64,000 nt of DNA from Paraspadella gotoi. Its lineage: Eukaryota; Chaetognatha. Under the pieces are notes generated by a model that saw only the letters and a list, made by a program, of their open reading frames with translations, was not told the DNA's origin and did no database searches. Numbering within the stretch: position 1 is the stretch's first letter; each line of letters begins with the position of its first letter. Positions 36,801-46,993 of the stretch are shown in pieces. The position numbers were made by a program, and so were the translations under genes. The stretch spans positions 22,073,486 through 22,137,485 of the forward strand of contig CM119267.1 in assembly GCA_051294375.1 (NCBI GenBank), read 5' to 3'.

Positions 36801-37164
36801 TTTTTCCTTTGAGCCTTTGATAGCCCATAGCGAACTCGCATTTGGAGAGTGTGAACGTGTGACCCAAATGGAGCTGTCCGTTCATGTACGGGTAAGGAAA
36901 GCAGGTGAAGAACTTGTCTGTACGACACGGGAAAAGAGGAAACAAGAAACAAGTTACCGACTTGAAATGGATTTTTATCCGTCAAAGCTATCGATTCGTC
37001 ACGTCTCCACAAAAAAGCCAAGACCCACCCTTTTTGTCGATCTTCGTGCCGTCCTTGGGGGCGTTGGCCTCGAAGAGTCTCTCCTCTTCCCAAAGTCTCT
37101 GCATTCGCTTCTCGATGTCGACCAACGCCGTCACCTTCGCCGTTCCCTTTCGCTCCAACGCCAT
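27879..37164 (-). CDS. LARS1: cytosolic leucyl-tRNA synthetase
   Basis: 22 exons, 5' to 3': 37029-37164, 36754-36917, 36401-36557, 35936-36152, 35684-35859, 35385-35613, 34976-35165, 34770-34863, 32326-32431, 31822-31960, 31505-31731, 31302-31432, 31086-31222, 30719-31001, 30545-30650, 30253-30456, 30067-30181, 29867-29973, 28716-28914, 28470-28642, 28077-28247, 27879-28008. They sum to 3,591 nt (1,196 aa; human 1,176). The enzyme charges tRNA-Leu. Seen: class I HIGH motif as HLGH ([12 protein letters not shown]), the CP1 editing domain ([32 protein letters not shown]), KMSKS ([13 protein letters not shown]), the anticodon-binding region and the eukaryote-specific C-terminal domain ([21 protein letters not shown]). 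The exon ending at 30253 uses a GC donor. A plus-strand Ig gene is nested in the 32432-34769 intron, and a TIR-bounded insertion lies in the 28915-29866 intron. Confidence 0.97.
29061..29456. mobile_element. putative TIR-bounded insertion in a LARS intron
   Basis: About 396 bp, notably GC-richer than the AT-rich intron around it. The ends are imperfect inverted repeats (TCTGGAACGTAAG at the left; TTTGGAACGTAAC read inward from the right, with GCTAGA/GCTAAA further in). The target duplication is unclear. It keeps open frames on both strands, but none resembles a known transposase. Probably a non-autonomous DNA transposon. Confidence 0.45.
33476..34676 (+). CDS. two-Ig-domain secreted/GPI-type protein nested in LARS intron
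   Basis: Exons: 33476-33643, 33894-34128, 34219-34366, 34430-34676. The N-terminal segment [13 protein letters not shown] acts as signal peptide; an in-frame ATG at 33305 would add 57 Ala/Ser-rich residues and is less likely. A Thr-rich stretch follows, then Ig domain 1 (Cys...YFWKK...[18 protein letters not shown]) and Ig domain 2 ([16 protein letters not shown]...[16 protein letters not shown]), both with the D-x-G-x-Y-x-C signature. The C-terminus [17 protein letters not shown] ends directly in a hydrophobic tail, as in GPI-anchor signals. Likely a neuronal or epithelial adhesion protein of the I-set group (inference). The last intron (34367-34429) is 63 bp, lacks an in-frame stop and could be retained. 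The gene lies antisense in the LeuRS intron, 93 bp from the next LeuRS exon. Confidence 0.78.
35231..35261. repeat. octamer-containing hairpin
   Basis: Perfect 13-bp inverted arms CAAATGAGATTGA / TCAATCTCATTTG around GTTCT, followed by CAT, so the right arm makes an ATTTGCAT octamer. It lies in a LARS intron and is one of a dispersed set. Confidence 0.85.
36265..36377. repeat. long intronic inverted repeat next to AGAGA tandem repeat
   Basis: The left arm ends GAGACTCATAACTTAACTAA(TAA)n. The right arm is its near-perfect reverse complement (one mismatch) over about 45 bp, separated by GACATTATTATTATGTTT-type sequence. A pentanucleotide AGAGA-type tandem array at about 36200-36265 leads into it. 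It lies in a LARS intron, 24 bp from exon 3. Confidence 0.8.
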
Positions 37165-37793
37165 TTCTCTCCTCGGTCAAAGAGTGTATCACAGTTTCGA
37201 GAGGTAGTTAAATTAACTAATAACTATTATAATTTTTATATAGCTCATTGTAAACTTGATAGCTCGTTAACAAAACGTACGTGTAATTTTTAACAAATCG
37301 CGATGTTCGACAATGCGTTTTACTAGAACGGGCGCGACGAGTATAAAACACCAGGTAATCGAAAAAAAAAGTGGGGATTGCGCAATGCGCATTTAAAAAA
37401 AAACACGTATGTAAAAAAAAAAGGACAAATCTTTTTATTCCGGAAAAGAAAGCATTCGAATTCAATACAATAACCATCGTGGGAACCCAAACCGTATAGG
37501 TCAACGTAAAAGCCAAAAGAGCAACGAGTGATCAGTGAGAAAAAAAAAGTTCTGAAGAAAATTTTCGAGCAGATTGCGTCATCCTAGGGTGGCGGAGAAG
37601 GGACCGGTGCATCAAGGGCTGACGTCATTCTACGAAAACCTTTTTCATTACACAACGTTTTTTTTCTCTTTTGATCATTCTTTTTTAAGGGCGAAGGAAT
37701 AGTGATCGAAAACCACTCGAATAAATACAATCAATTCATCGTAAGTACGACGGAAATTAGACAGTGACAACGAGAAAAAAACAAGCAAGTCTC
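37165..37793. other. intergenic region between LARS and the Rab-like gene
   Basis: AT-rich spacer of 629 bp. No gene or repeat was recognised. Confidence 0.6.
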
Positions 37794-38859
37794 TTAGCAA
37801 CAATTGTTGTCGACTTTGGACGCTTGGCGGAGATCAGCGTCGCGCAAAGTCAAGGAGGTCGTCGTCGGGGACCGCTTGACTAGACGGGCGTCGTGGAGGG
37901 AAGCGGCGACGCTGGCGAACATCTGCGAGACGCCCTGACCGGTTTTAGAGGAAGTGAAGAAAGTCTCTTCGATGCCGGGTTCGTTGCCCACCTTTTTTTC
38001 GAAAGGAGAAAACAAAGAAAATTCTCGAGTCTCTCGATATTTGTTTTTTATTGATAAAACCGAGGTCCAGCGGCGAAGCGCATGTGTCTCTCACTTGAAG
38101 ACAAAACTCGCGGAGGTCGTCTTTCGAAATCTCGTCCTCGGGACCGTCGTTGGACTGAAAAGCAAATTAGTAGGTTTCACATTTAAGAAATAAGGTGGTG
38201 ATTAAGATAACAAGTTCCGATCCCGATTCGCTCCCACCTTCAAATCATCCTTGGTGAGGCAAAGGAAGATCTTGACACCCGGCGGCGCGTGGACGACGAC
38301 CTCGAGGAGATGGTGGGGAAGGGAGGACAGGGTGGAGCGGTTGACCTTGTCGCAGACGAGGATCGCCGCCGCCGTGTGTTTGTAATAATTGGATGTGATG
38401 GTGGCCACGCGTTCCATACCTTTTAGATGTCAGGAAATATAGGGAACGAGGGGGGGTGAGTTTTCTCTGCTCAATCTGGACGGTCATCGAGAAAAAGTGA
38501 GTTAGCCTAACCTCCGGTGTCCCACAAATCCAAGGCGACGGAATCTCCCGGAGGAAATTCGTATTTTTTTGAAAAGTGATCGAGGCCGATCGTAGAGGAC
38601 GGACCCGTCTGTTAAATAGACCGGGAGAAAAGGGGTGCAAGGGAGTAAATGAGAAAAGGGCATGAAAAGGAACACAAAGAGGAAAAAAAAAGGAGAAAAA
38701 TTAGTAGTTGTCCGAACAAAAAATTAAATTAGTTAAAAAACCCCAAAGAAAACTCGCCTTGGTTGTGAAAGAGTCGGTGGAAAATCGTCGAAAAAGTGAA
38801 CTCTTTCCGGCTCCATATTCGCCGCACAGAATAACTTTGGCCGAGTAGGGGACTTGCAT
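37794..38859 (-). CDS. atypical Rab-like small GTPase
   Basis: Five exons: 38758-38859, 38512-38608, 38238-38419, 38095-38154, 37794-37991; about 212 aa, the usual Rab length. Visible: P-loop GEYGAGKSS, switch I region STIGLDHF, switch II WDTGGMERV, G4 LCLTKDDLK, G5 TSSKTG, and C-terminal VDNNCC, a dual-cysteine geranylgeranylation end. It should cycle on vesicle membranes in trafficking. Rabs normally have WDTAGQE. Here Ala becomes Gly and the catalytic Gln becomes Met, predicting very slow GTP hydrolysis. The intron after exon 1 uses a GC donor. It cannot be assigned to a numbered Rab. Confidence 0.82.
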
Positions 38860-39386
38860 GTCGAAAGGGGGGAAGGAAGAGGAATCACAGATGTGGCCAA
38901 GAAAGAAAAATCACAGACGGGATGGGGCGATATCACTGACTGAGAAATCACAGTTTATTAATCTAAAAAGGCGAAAGGCGTTTTTCGCGCTCGACATTTC
39001 GGTTTGATTCGACGAGAATGAGCTGTGACGAGTTCTGGCATCAAAAATTGTCATCGTCGAATCCTAAACGCATTAGAGAATAAACGGAATGAAACGGGGA
39101 AAACAATTTTTGGGGGGAAACGGACACCATGGCAAAAAAAAAACAAAAAAAAAAAAAACAAGCAAAAAACACAGAATAATAAATACAAAACGCATAATGA
39201 ATTTATAAATACGTAGACGGATGTTTTTTTACTGAAAGATTATCGATCTGGACCAGGTGCATCAATGCGGTAAAAAATTCAATGATTTTTAACGCCATAT
39301 ATAAACTTTCATGACGCAACAAACGATAACGTTGGTGCCATTTAATAAACATGAATACAACTAGGAATGAGAAGTTAATTATTCTC
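38860..39386. other. spacer between Rab-like and PX genes
   Basis: 527 bp, A-rich in places. No feature beyond presumed promoter and 3' flank was recognised. Confidence 0.6.
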
Positions 39387-40806
39387 TCAAAATGAGATCA
39401 AGTCGTCGACAAAAACGGTGTCGCCGACCTGGACGGAGGCGACGTCTCTAGATCGATCGTACGCCTCTCTGATTTGTCGACCCAACGAGTCATGAAGCTC
39501 CCGGAAACGAGGGACGCGAAATCGTCGGACGTCGGCGACTTGTTTCCGGTCGCTGGAAAAGGATTCGTCGACGGTGTCAAAGTTGAAAGTCGAGGAAGGT
39601 TGTTTTTCGGCGGCATCGATGGTCGAAAGGGATTCGGCGCCATCGTAAAACCTAGAGCTCCCTCTATCTTTTTTAGCCGGCAACTCTGGAATGGAGCACG
39701 CGCCACCTTCGCCGAAAACAGGCATGCCGAAAACATCCAACGCGGCTCCGCCGTCGACGGCCAGGGTCACCGAGGTTGCCATGGAAACGGAATACACGTC
39801 GCGAAAATCGTAGAGGTTTTGGGTGAGGAAATGTCTCAGCGGTTGAGGGCACGGAGGGACGAGGTTCAGGACCACAGACCTAAAAATACTTTCCAGTTTA
39901 CTTACGTACGCGAGTGTCAAAGCTAAAACCCGCATCGTAAAATCCGCGGCAAAAGTGTTTTCTTTGACTATCTCTGCGTTAATCTGACTCTGTTTGAGTT
40001 GATCTCTCACCGCAAATACTCCTGCAATTCGTTCCGACGACGAAGAATGAAAGCTGGGTCGTGGTTGTGAAAAAGTCGCTTCGGGGGAAGTTGTAGAAGA
40101 CCCGAGTCACCGATCGAAAACATGGACTGCAATCTACGATGATGACGGAGCGACACAAAGCGTAAGATGTTAATAAGTGAAAAGTTTGTATGTATTATAT
40201 TTGAGGTTCAGCTCACCCAGAGAAACTATTTAATTTTAATCAAATTGAGATTTACATCATTAGCTCGAGTAGAGGGCGGGAAAGGGTGGACGAGAGCGGG
40301 CAATGGCCGGAACGGGCAAGCGATGACGGTTAATTTCATTATCCAACATTTAGAGGCAAAATGGTTTTATTATTATTTATTAATTATCCAACATTAAAAT
40401 TGGTGTATACAATAAATAATAATCAATAAATAAGCGAACCATTTAAGAATAATAAATAAATGAGCAAACGCTTAATATAATGTTTTATTTGTATACAAAT
40501 TAACACTCAAAACGAATAAGAGTCCGATGACAAATCTCCACGAAAATTTTTTTCATATATGGAAATTCACGATCTACTTTTCAGTCCCCAATCTACCCTC
40601 CAACTTTCACACTCCCTGTCCCAAATCCACTACCTCGCTCACCTGTCGTGGAGATCTTTGAAGTCGTTGTACCTCCGTGCCACCCGCCATGTTTGTCCCC
40701 CAGGCAGCGCCACCTCGATAACGTAAAAGGTGACGTCCCGGCGAGAATTGGCGTCCACGATAGAGACGGCGCGCTCGTTCAAGTTTTTCAGCGAAACCTC
40801 GTTCAT
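39387..40806 (-). CDS. PX-domain protein (sorting-nexin-like)
   Basis: Three exons: 40643-40806, 40011-40133, 39387-39879, about 259 aa. Residues ~5-110 form a PX domain: VTFYVIEVALP, the phosphoinositide-binding RRYNDFKDLHDRL, proline loop LPPKRLF, and FILRRRNELQEYL. PX domains bind PI3P on endosomes. The C-terminal ~130 residues are low-complexity and acidic/serine-rich without a BAR or other named domain, ending DTVFVDDLISF. Similar in layout to small PX proteins such as HS1BP3 or SNX15/22, but not assignable. The start ATG lies in a weak context and an upstream exon cannot be excluded. Confidence 0.72.
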
Positions 40807-41214
40807 CCTCGTCGAGATTCGTGGAACGAATTCGAATGAAACTCCGAGTCATTGGCGTCCCAGGAATGAAAACGTAAGCCCCGATTCGTCGCTTTTCTTG
40901 TCGTCGTTATCGTCTTCATCTTAAGACATTGAATTACAAAAAAATGATTTGTTTCCACGAAGGGTGGAATGACGAGTAAAGCGAAAATCAACAAGCAAAA
41001 TAAAAACTTTTACTCAATTTTAAAAACTTAAATAATCAAATAATGTCTCCGCTGGTCTGGACTTAGTTTGCATTTGGTTTCAGTGGTAAGGGTTGGTTGC
41101 AAAATCACATCTAAGACGAATTGAATTTGACAAACTTCTGGTTATGTAAGAGAGGCAATTTCGAGGGTCAGCCTAGGCGCTAACGCAGCGTTTGGCCTGG
41201 GTCATGGTCTCCCC

Positions 41215-44198
41215 TTAACAGTACTTTGACATGAATCCTTTCGAGGCGTCAGCGATCCTCTGCCATCTTCCCCTCGGTTCCAAGAGTCTCGCTGCAGCGA
41301 CGCGAATCTTGTCCCTGTTCTTCCTCAGATACAACTCGCCGTCATTGATGAGCTGATCGAGCTTCTCCGGCCTGGACTCGTCCAGCAAAGTGTCCTCGGA
41401 CATGTAAGGATTGAAGCGAAAATAGGCGCCTTTGGGTAGAAAATCCTGCAGCATGGTGTGGACGCACTCCGTGTCGGTGGCGCCGTCGATCAACTTGACG
41501 ATTTTTTCCTTGAGGGAAGAAGTGTCGAGCTCCGGCCGATCTCCGGCGTAGTAGCGTCCCGTGCCGAGTGAAACGACGCATTGGATCGGCTCGTCGGGCC
41601 AGAGGAGGCGCGCCTCGTGCACCGCCAGCGCCGCCGGGTTGTTGACCATGAGGCCACCGTCCTGGTGCAGCACTCCGCGGACGCGGAATTCTTCGAAGAT
41701 GCCGGGCGCGGCGGAGGAGGCTCGGAGTGCCTGCCACACCATAGCGTCGGCGGTGCCGGGAAATTTAGAAGGAGAGTTGGGTGGGTGGTTGTAATTGCGG
41801 AAAATGTAAGGGGTCAGGCGAGGTAGGTTAACGGCGGAGGAAACTATGGCCATCTTGGGGATTGTGGAACATCTCGCCGTCTCACTCAGCTCCAGCGCGC
41901 CGCAGTCTCGCTGTAGAAGCTGGTTCCAATAGTTGGAATCGTAGTAAGCGTGGTTGGTGACCAACTTAGATGCTCCCTTCAAGATGTTGCGCTTAAAGAC
42001 TTCGACGGACATAATTCGGTAGAGCTTGAGACAATCATCAATGGGGCAATCGTAGATGGCAGACATCGTGGCCAGAATGGAACCCGTGGAAACTCCGGCG
42101 ACGTAGTCGAAGAGTTGCTGCAGCGGCACTCCACCGCACTCTTCCTGCAAACGCTTCAGCATCAGAACCGACATGAGGGCGCGAATTCCGCCTCCGTCGA
42201 TCGCCAGGATGCGAACGCCGCGTCGTGGCAGCGGCAGAGAGTGTCCGCACATTGTCAGGGTCTCTCGCAGCACGGCCCGCTTCGGACCGGGCGGAGCAGC
42301 ATCCAAACGACGAAGAAGGAACGCCTCAAAGTTCTCCTCCCTGACGATGGTCCGTAGCGAAGGATTCGCGCGCAAGATCCGCGTCAGCTCCAGCAGACGC
42401 TCCATCGTGGAAGCCTCGTCGCGAGATTGACGTAGGTCGTACAACAACAACTTCAGCGAGCCCTCCAGCATCGCCTTGGTCGCTGGTTTCTCGGAAATCT
42501 CGTCACGTTTCAGCTGCATTCCCGTCCAGTTGCCTTCGAACGACGGGACGGGGTCTTGAACGTCTTCGTCGTCCTCATCGACATCCTCGAATTTCCCTGT
42601 CCACGGTAACGACCGCGTGACCTCATCGGCGTGGTCGGCCTCTAACTCGGTCGACAGACCAGATATTGTCAAATTCCTGGATTTGTAAGGCGACGCGGGA
42701 CCCGCGTAGAGTTTAGCGAAGCACTTTTCGCGGAGGTAGACCTGGTGGGACTAATGTTTATCACGGTCCCGACGTATACAAGGCCTGGCCGATCTAACTG
42801 GGACTAAAACTTTGTCAATTTTTTTCTTGATGAATTCTCTCACCGACTTTTACTAACAGTTTTATCACTTCTTTCATAATATTTCTTTTTAAATCACAAA
42901 TTTGGTCCCAATCAATCAACCGAACTTTGTATAAGTAACTTCGCATTGAAAATTTTTTTTAAAGACCAACATTTTTCATCCAAAGCGAATACACATTCCT
43001 CATTTCACATTCCCCAATCCCCGATAAACACCTTTCGTCGGTCGAATTTTTCTCGGTTGACGCGCGCCTCTTCATTTTCCAGGTCTCGCAAGAGTCGTTT
43101 GAGGTTTTGCACGGAGGCGATCTCGGCGATGGAGTTGGCCTCAATCGTCGCCTTCATCAATAAAAAGACGAAAGTAGAACTATCACTTCACGAATTACCC
43201 GCGATAATAACAAAAATAATAAATTAATAAGTTGCGTCAAAATAAAAAGTTGTTCGCATTTGTAGCCTAAATTGTTCCAGAAAAAACCTTCACAATTACA
43301 GGCTCACCTTGATCGCCTGGAATCGCTGCATCAACGTTGGCGGGACTCGATCGACCTTGTCGTATTTCTCCACCTGCTTCTCGAGATTGAAGAAGGACTT
43401 GAGAACGGACGACTGGAGGTTGAGCATTCGCTTGAGGGTGCTGTACTGAGCGGAGGCGTCGGCCGAGGAGTCCCGCTCCCTCGGTTTGTTGGCGAAGGAC
43501 GTCCAGAGTTCCTTCACGGATCCGCCGAGGAGACTTTGGAGGCGGAGATACTCGGACAGAAGCGAGTCGAGTTTGCTCTCCGCGGATTTAGAGTCTTTTG
43601 ATTCGGTTCGAAGGCCGGCAGAGGGCGTCGTCGTCATCGCCGTTACGACGCTCGATTCGGCCGTGGGAAGAGAGGAAGAGGCGGAATTGTTTCCAGCTTT
43701 CGAATTATTGTCCCCCTTCTTCCCGCTTCGCGTCTTAGAAGCCCATGAGATTGGCGCATGACCCAACGTCAACCTTTCAACCCCCGCACCCGGGGGAACT
43801 TGACTATCGAGGCTCCCCCCCTCTGAATTACCGATCAGAGCCTGCCACTTTTGACCAAAATTAGTTATAAACTGTTCGTACTCCGAATCGTACTTGATTT
43901 TCAACTGACCCGACGCGGACTTGACTTTCGTCTGAAGGTTTCTCAACGAGGTCGGAAAGGAATCGGCGCCCTCGGCGTTTGAAGGCGCCTGGTCGTCGAG
44001 CGCCTCTCGTGAGGGCGCCGCGTCGTCGTTCGTTTTTTCGTGATTGGCCGAAGACGAAAGACTTCGCCGTTGATCGGACAAGACGCCGGCACCCGCGAGG
44101 TAGGCGCCGTTGAGACGGCCCTCCCGACGCCGGCATCGGCAGGACAAGCTCGCCAACGTCCTCGGAACGGAGGAGTCGACCCTACGCCACGACCTCAT
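41215..44198 (-). CDS. PNPLA8: calcium-independent phospholipase A2 gamma-like patatin protein
   Basis: Three exons: 43308-44198, 43032-43151, 41215-42741; 845 aa (human PNPLA8 is 782). The C-terminal patatin domain has the oxyanion motif DGGGIR, nucleophile elbow GVSTG and catalytic DGG (HQDGGLMVNNP), the Ser-Asp dyad of iPLA2. FNP and the KYC end also fit PNPLA8. The N-terminus is Arg/Ser-rich with no acidic residues in its first positions (MRSWRRVDSSVPRTLASL), consistent with a mitochondrial presequence. The middle is low-complexity Ser/Lys-rich with possible amphipathic helices. It should release fatty acids from membrane phospholipids in mitochondria or peroxisomes. Confidence 0.88.
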
Positions 44199-44745
44199 TG
44201 TTCAAAAGGAGTCTAAAAACGTCCGCGTCATCTCCCGCAAGTACAACGACCGTCTTAATAAAAACTACAGAAAAACAAAATAACGGTTGGACATTTTTCA
44301 CAGCAGATAAGAAAAAAAAACCAAATTTGAGTTGTAATATGCATATATAACTGAAGTTTTGAAAATGATTTTTTATTCACGAGACGAATTAGGAGGCACG
44401 TTTCATTAAAAGAAATTAAAACCTACTCGCTATCTCAAGGGGCGGGAAGGTATCCCTCAATTTTTAAAAGTCAAAAGCTTTTTTGTTGAATCACAAAATT
44501 TTGAAAACTGAAAAAAATAACAAGAATCGATCTAATAAGACCGCGGAAACGTTAATAGCGAGCTTGATAATAAATAATATCAACAGCGCCGTTGTATCCA
44601 AAGAAATAAAAAAAAGGGTACCTCTGCGAAAGGTAAGAGACGACCTAGACCTCATAAAGGGGGGAAAAGACGAGGAGTAAATTGAACTGGAAGAGTGACT
44701 CCCTTCGTAAGAGAAAGGAGCCTCGCCCGCGCCACGTAAAGACCA
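44199..44745. other. spacer between PNPLA8-like and RING/B-box genes
   Basis: 547 bp, AT-rich. No supported feature. Confidence 0.6.
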
Positions 44746-45415
44746 TCAGACCGGCTTTATTCCCAACCGCCCGAGATTCTGATTATAGTGATCGTCCCGA
44801 CGATGTTGACGTTTGGCGACTGAGTCTTCAAGTGCCGCACGCGCCGCCGCTGTGGCTGCCGCCGCCGACGCGCCCTTCTCCTCGGACGCCTTTCCCACAG
44901 CCTTCACGTCGTGGAAATAGTGGGATCCCCAGAGGGCGCACTCGACGCAAACGTCGATCTTGCAGCCGATGCAGAAGAGGCTGGCTACTTTGTGCGGATG
45001 ATCTGCGCACCAAACCGTCGATGACTCAGGCAGCATCGGCTGCAGCAGCCGCGCTAAAGCGTCGATCCAAGGTACGCGGACGAAACGATCCAGACCCACG
45101 AAGCCGCGACAAATGGGACAGCCCTTGGCCGAGTCGGAAAATTGGGTAATCTAGGGCGAGGAAAAGAGACGGGAAGTTGAGTAAGTACTCAGCAAATAAA
45201 TTTAAAAACTCGCTCACCAAACCCACACCTATTCCGTCTTAATTTACCCTCACCCGCAAGTTCGGGCGTCGATTAGAGTACCAAGTCTGTATGCAGCCGA
45301 GACAGGCGACGCCGGCGCAAACTGGACAGACGTGAGCGTCGCGCGGGACGCAGAGGCAGATGGAGCAGCAGACGGTATCGAGGGCGTAACGTAATTCCTC
45401 TCCTCCGAAACTCAT
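44746..45415 (-). CDS. short RING/B-box protein resembling the TRIM37 N-terminus
   Basis: Two exons: 45254-45415 and 44746-45150; 188 aa. RING cysteines run CCSICLCVPRDAHVCPVC, CLGC and CPICRGF. A B-box 2 follows: CADHPHKV, CIGCKIDVCVECALWGSHYFHDV. In TRIM37 the same order and the CALWG phrase occur, but that protein continues with a coiled coil and MATH domain to ~960 aa. Here the frame stops about 45 residues after the B-box (GIKPV). Expected E3 ubiquitin ligase activity, or a dominant partner lacking substrate-binding domains (inference). An unseen downstream exon is possible, but no convincing donor was found. Confidence 0.75.
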
Positions 45416-45675
45416 CGCTTCTTTCCTCTTTTTTTTTAGGCGAGTTTAAGAAAAAACTAGTCTGATTCTAAAGCGAGGGCATTTTTGATAACGAATTGCC
45501 ACGCCCAATTGACACTTCTGATTTCAACTGTGACTGAAAAAATAACGAAATCAACATTGATAAACGGCCGCCAGGGAATAGCAAAAAAGCAATGCTCCAG
45601 TTTCACCCAGCTCAACATTTTTCATAATTATATCGGGAGTTCATTTCGTATACATCCACCGGCCGAATTCTTATA

Positions 45676-46404
45676 TCAATGCGGCTCGGGCACGTGACCG
45701 TCAACGTAAAAGTTTCTCGTGGCCATGGGCAGCTTGAGAGTCATGCCTTCCAACTCTTTGGTCAGGATGATCTGACAACTGAGTCTAGAGTTCTCCTGGA
45801 GATGAGGAGCGAGATCGAGCATGTCCTCCTCCTCGTCTTTGGCGAGGGGGAGTTTATCGAAGAAGGCCTGATCGACATACACGTGACAGGTGCAGCAGGC
45901 GAGCGAGGCTTCGCAGGCGCCTGAGGAGGGGGGGGGGAGATCGTGCGTTCGGGGAATATTAACTTTACTATTTACATCAATAAACAAAACGAGATCCTTT
46001 GACTCGTAATTAAATGTTCCTTTCTCCCTTTCTTTCTTGCATAAACACGACCACCTGCCTTCGATCTCGATCTTATGTCGATGTGCGAGGTACATCACGT
46101 TGTCGCCTACTTTCCCCCTGATTTTTATCGAGTTATTTTGTTTGTCCACGTAAACGAGATTGACGGCTTGGGATTCGTCCTCGGGGTCTCGCCACTCGTA
46201 CTCTCCGTGGCGCAAGGGACCGGATGTTCCGAAGCTCCGCGTCCACGCCGCCAGCGAGGGGGCATGGCGATGAGACGAAGGCAACGGGGAAGTTTCTCTT
46301 GCGTCTATGACGGATTTACTTAACTCGGTCGCCCGGAATCTGGCGCGCCAAGCGTTTCTACACTGTCTGACTCGTAAACGAGAAGTAAAGTTTCGAAGAA
46401 ACAT
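45676..46404 (-). CDS. FDX2: mitochondrial [2Fe-2S] ferredoxin (FDX2 type)
   Basis: Two exons: 46059-46404 and 45676-45920; 196 aa. Cluster ligands: C-x5-C-x2-C (CEASLACCTC) and the distal Cys in RLSCQI. VNLVYVDKQN starts the fold and TRNFYVDGHVP closes it, the FDX2 rather than FDX1 C-terminus. The Arg-rich first ~70 residues (MFLRNFTSRLRVRQCRNAW) are a mitochondrial presequence. FDX2 donates electrons for Fe-S cluster assembly. The intron has a GC donor (GAAG|GCAGGT): only this reading gives the conserved EGACEAS junction. A run of 18 A on the coding strand immediately precedes CATG of the start codon. Confidence 0.93.
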   Translation of the reverse strand: MFLRNFTSRLRVRQCRNAWRARFRATELSKSVIDARETSPLPSSHRHAPSLAAWTRSFGTSGPLRHGEYEWRDPEDESQAVNLVYVDKQNNSIKIRGKVGDNVMYLAHRHKIEIEGRWSCLCKKEREKGTFNYESKDLVLFIDVNSKVNIPRTHDLPPPSSGACEASLACCTCHVYVDQAFFDKLPLAKDEEEDMLDLAPHLQENSRLSCQIILTKELEGMTLKLPMATRNFYVDGHVPEPH

Positions 46405-46993
46405 GTTTTTTTTTTTTTTTTTTAATCACGTGTATCGGGTTTGTTTTTTTCAAGTCAACATATTACTTCTACAAAATACTTAGGAGTAAGGCACGTCGAA
46501 TAAAAAACATAAAAAAAAAAAAAATAACGCTTCCAAAGCGAAAGTAAACCGGCAGAATGGAGAGGGGATTTCAAAACAAAAGGACTGAAAAAATCAATAA
46601 TCACAACAATTGGGAAAGGAATGAACATAAATAAGGGGAAATGAGGGTCAAAACAATCGACTACGTACATAGTGCAAACTATAAATGAAAAACTCAATAA
46701 CTATAAAAAGTTCAAACAATCTTGTTAGTAGTCCTGACAAGCGCGACTGGTTTAACAATAACATTATAACAGCAACTTTCGGCAAACCGTCTTTCTGAAC
46801 AAGCGAACTACAAGCTAAAAAAATATCACCCCATAACTAAAAAAAAATAAAACCATGTATGAACGAGGGGATATAATCTTTTGAGCCAGAAAGAAAAGAA
46901 GATCTTGAGCTTTTTTGTGACTGTTGTTCATGTAATTTTTTTTCTCTCTCCCTCTGCAATTTGGGTAGTCGAGTGACTCTTTGCCCTTCCACC
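46405..46993. other. spacer between FDX2 and FBXO31-like genes
   Basis: 589 bp AT-rich spacer with A- and T-runs. No supported feature. Confidence 0.6.

Noticed and set aside
41342-42357. Overlapping long frames on both strands of the phospholipase exon
   Set aside because: Shadows of the GC-rich patatin-domain exon; only the minus-strand frame has the DGGGIR, GVSTG and DGG motifs.
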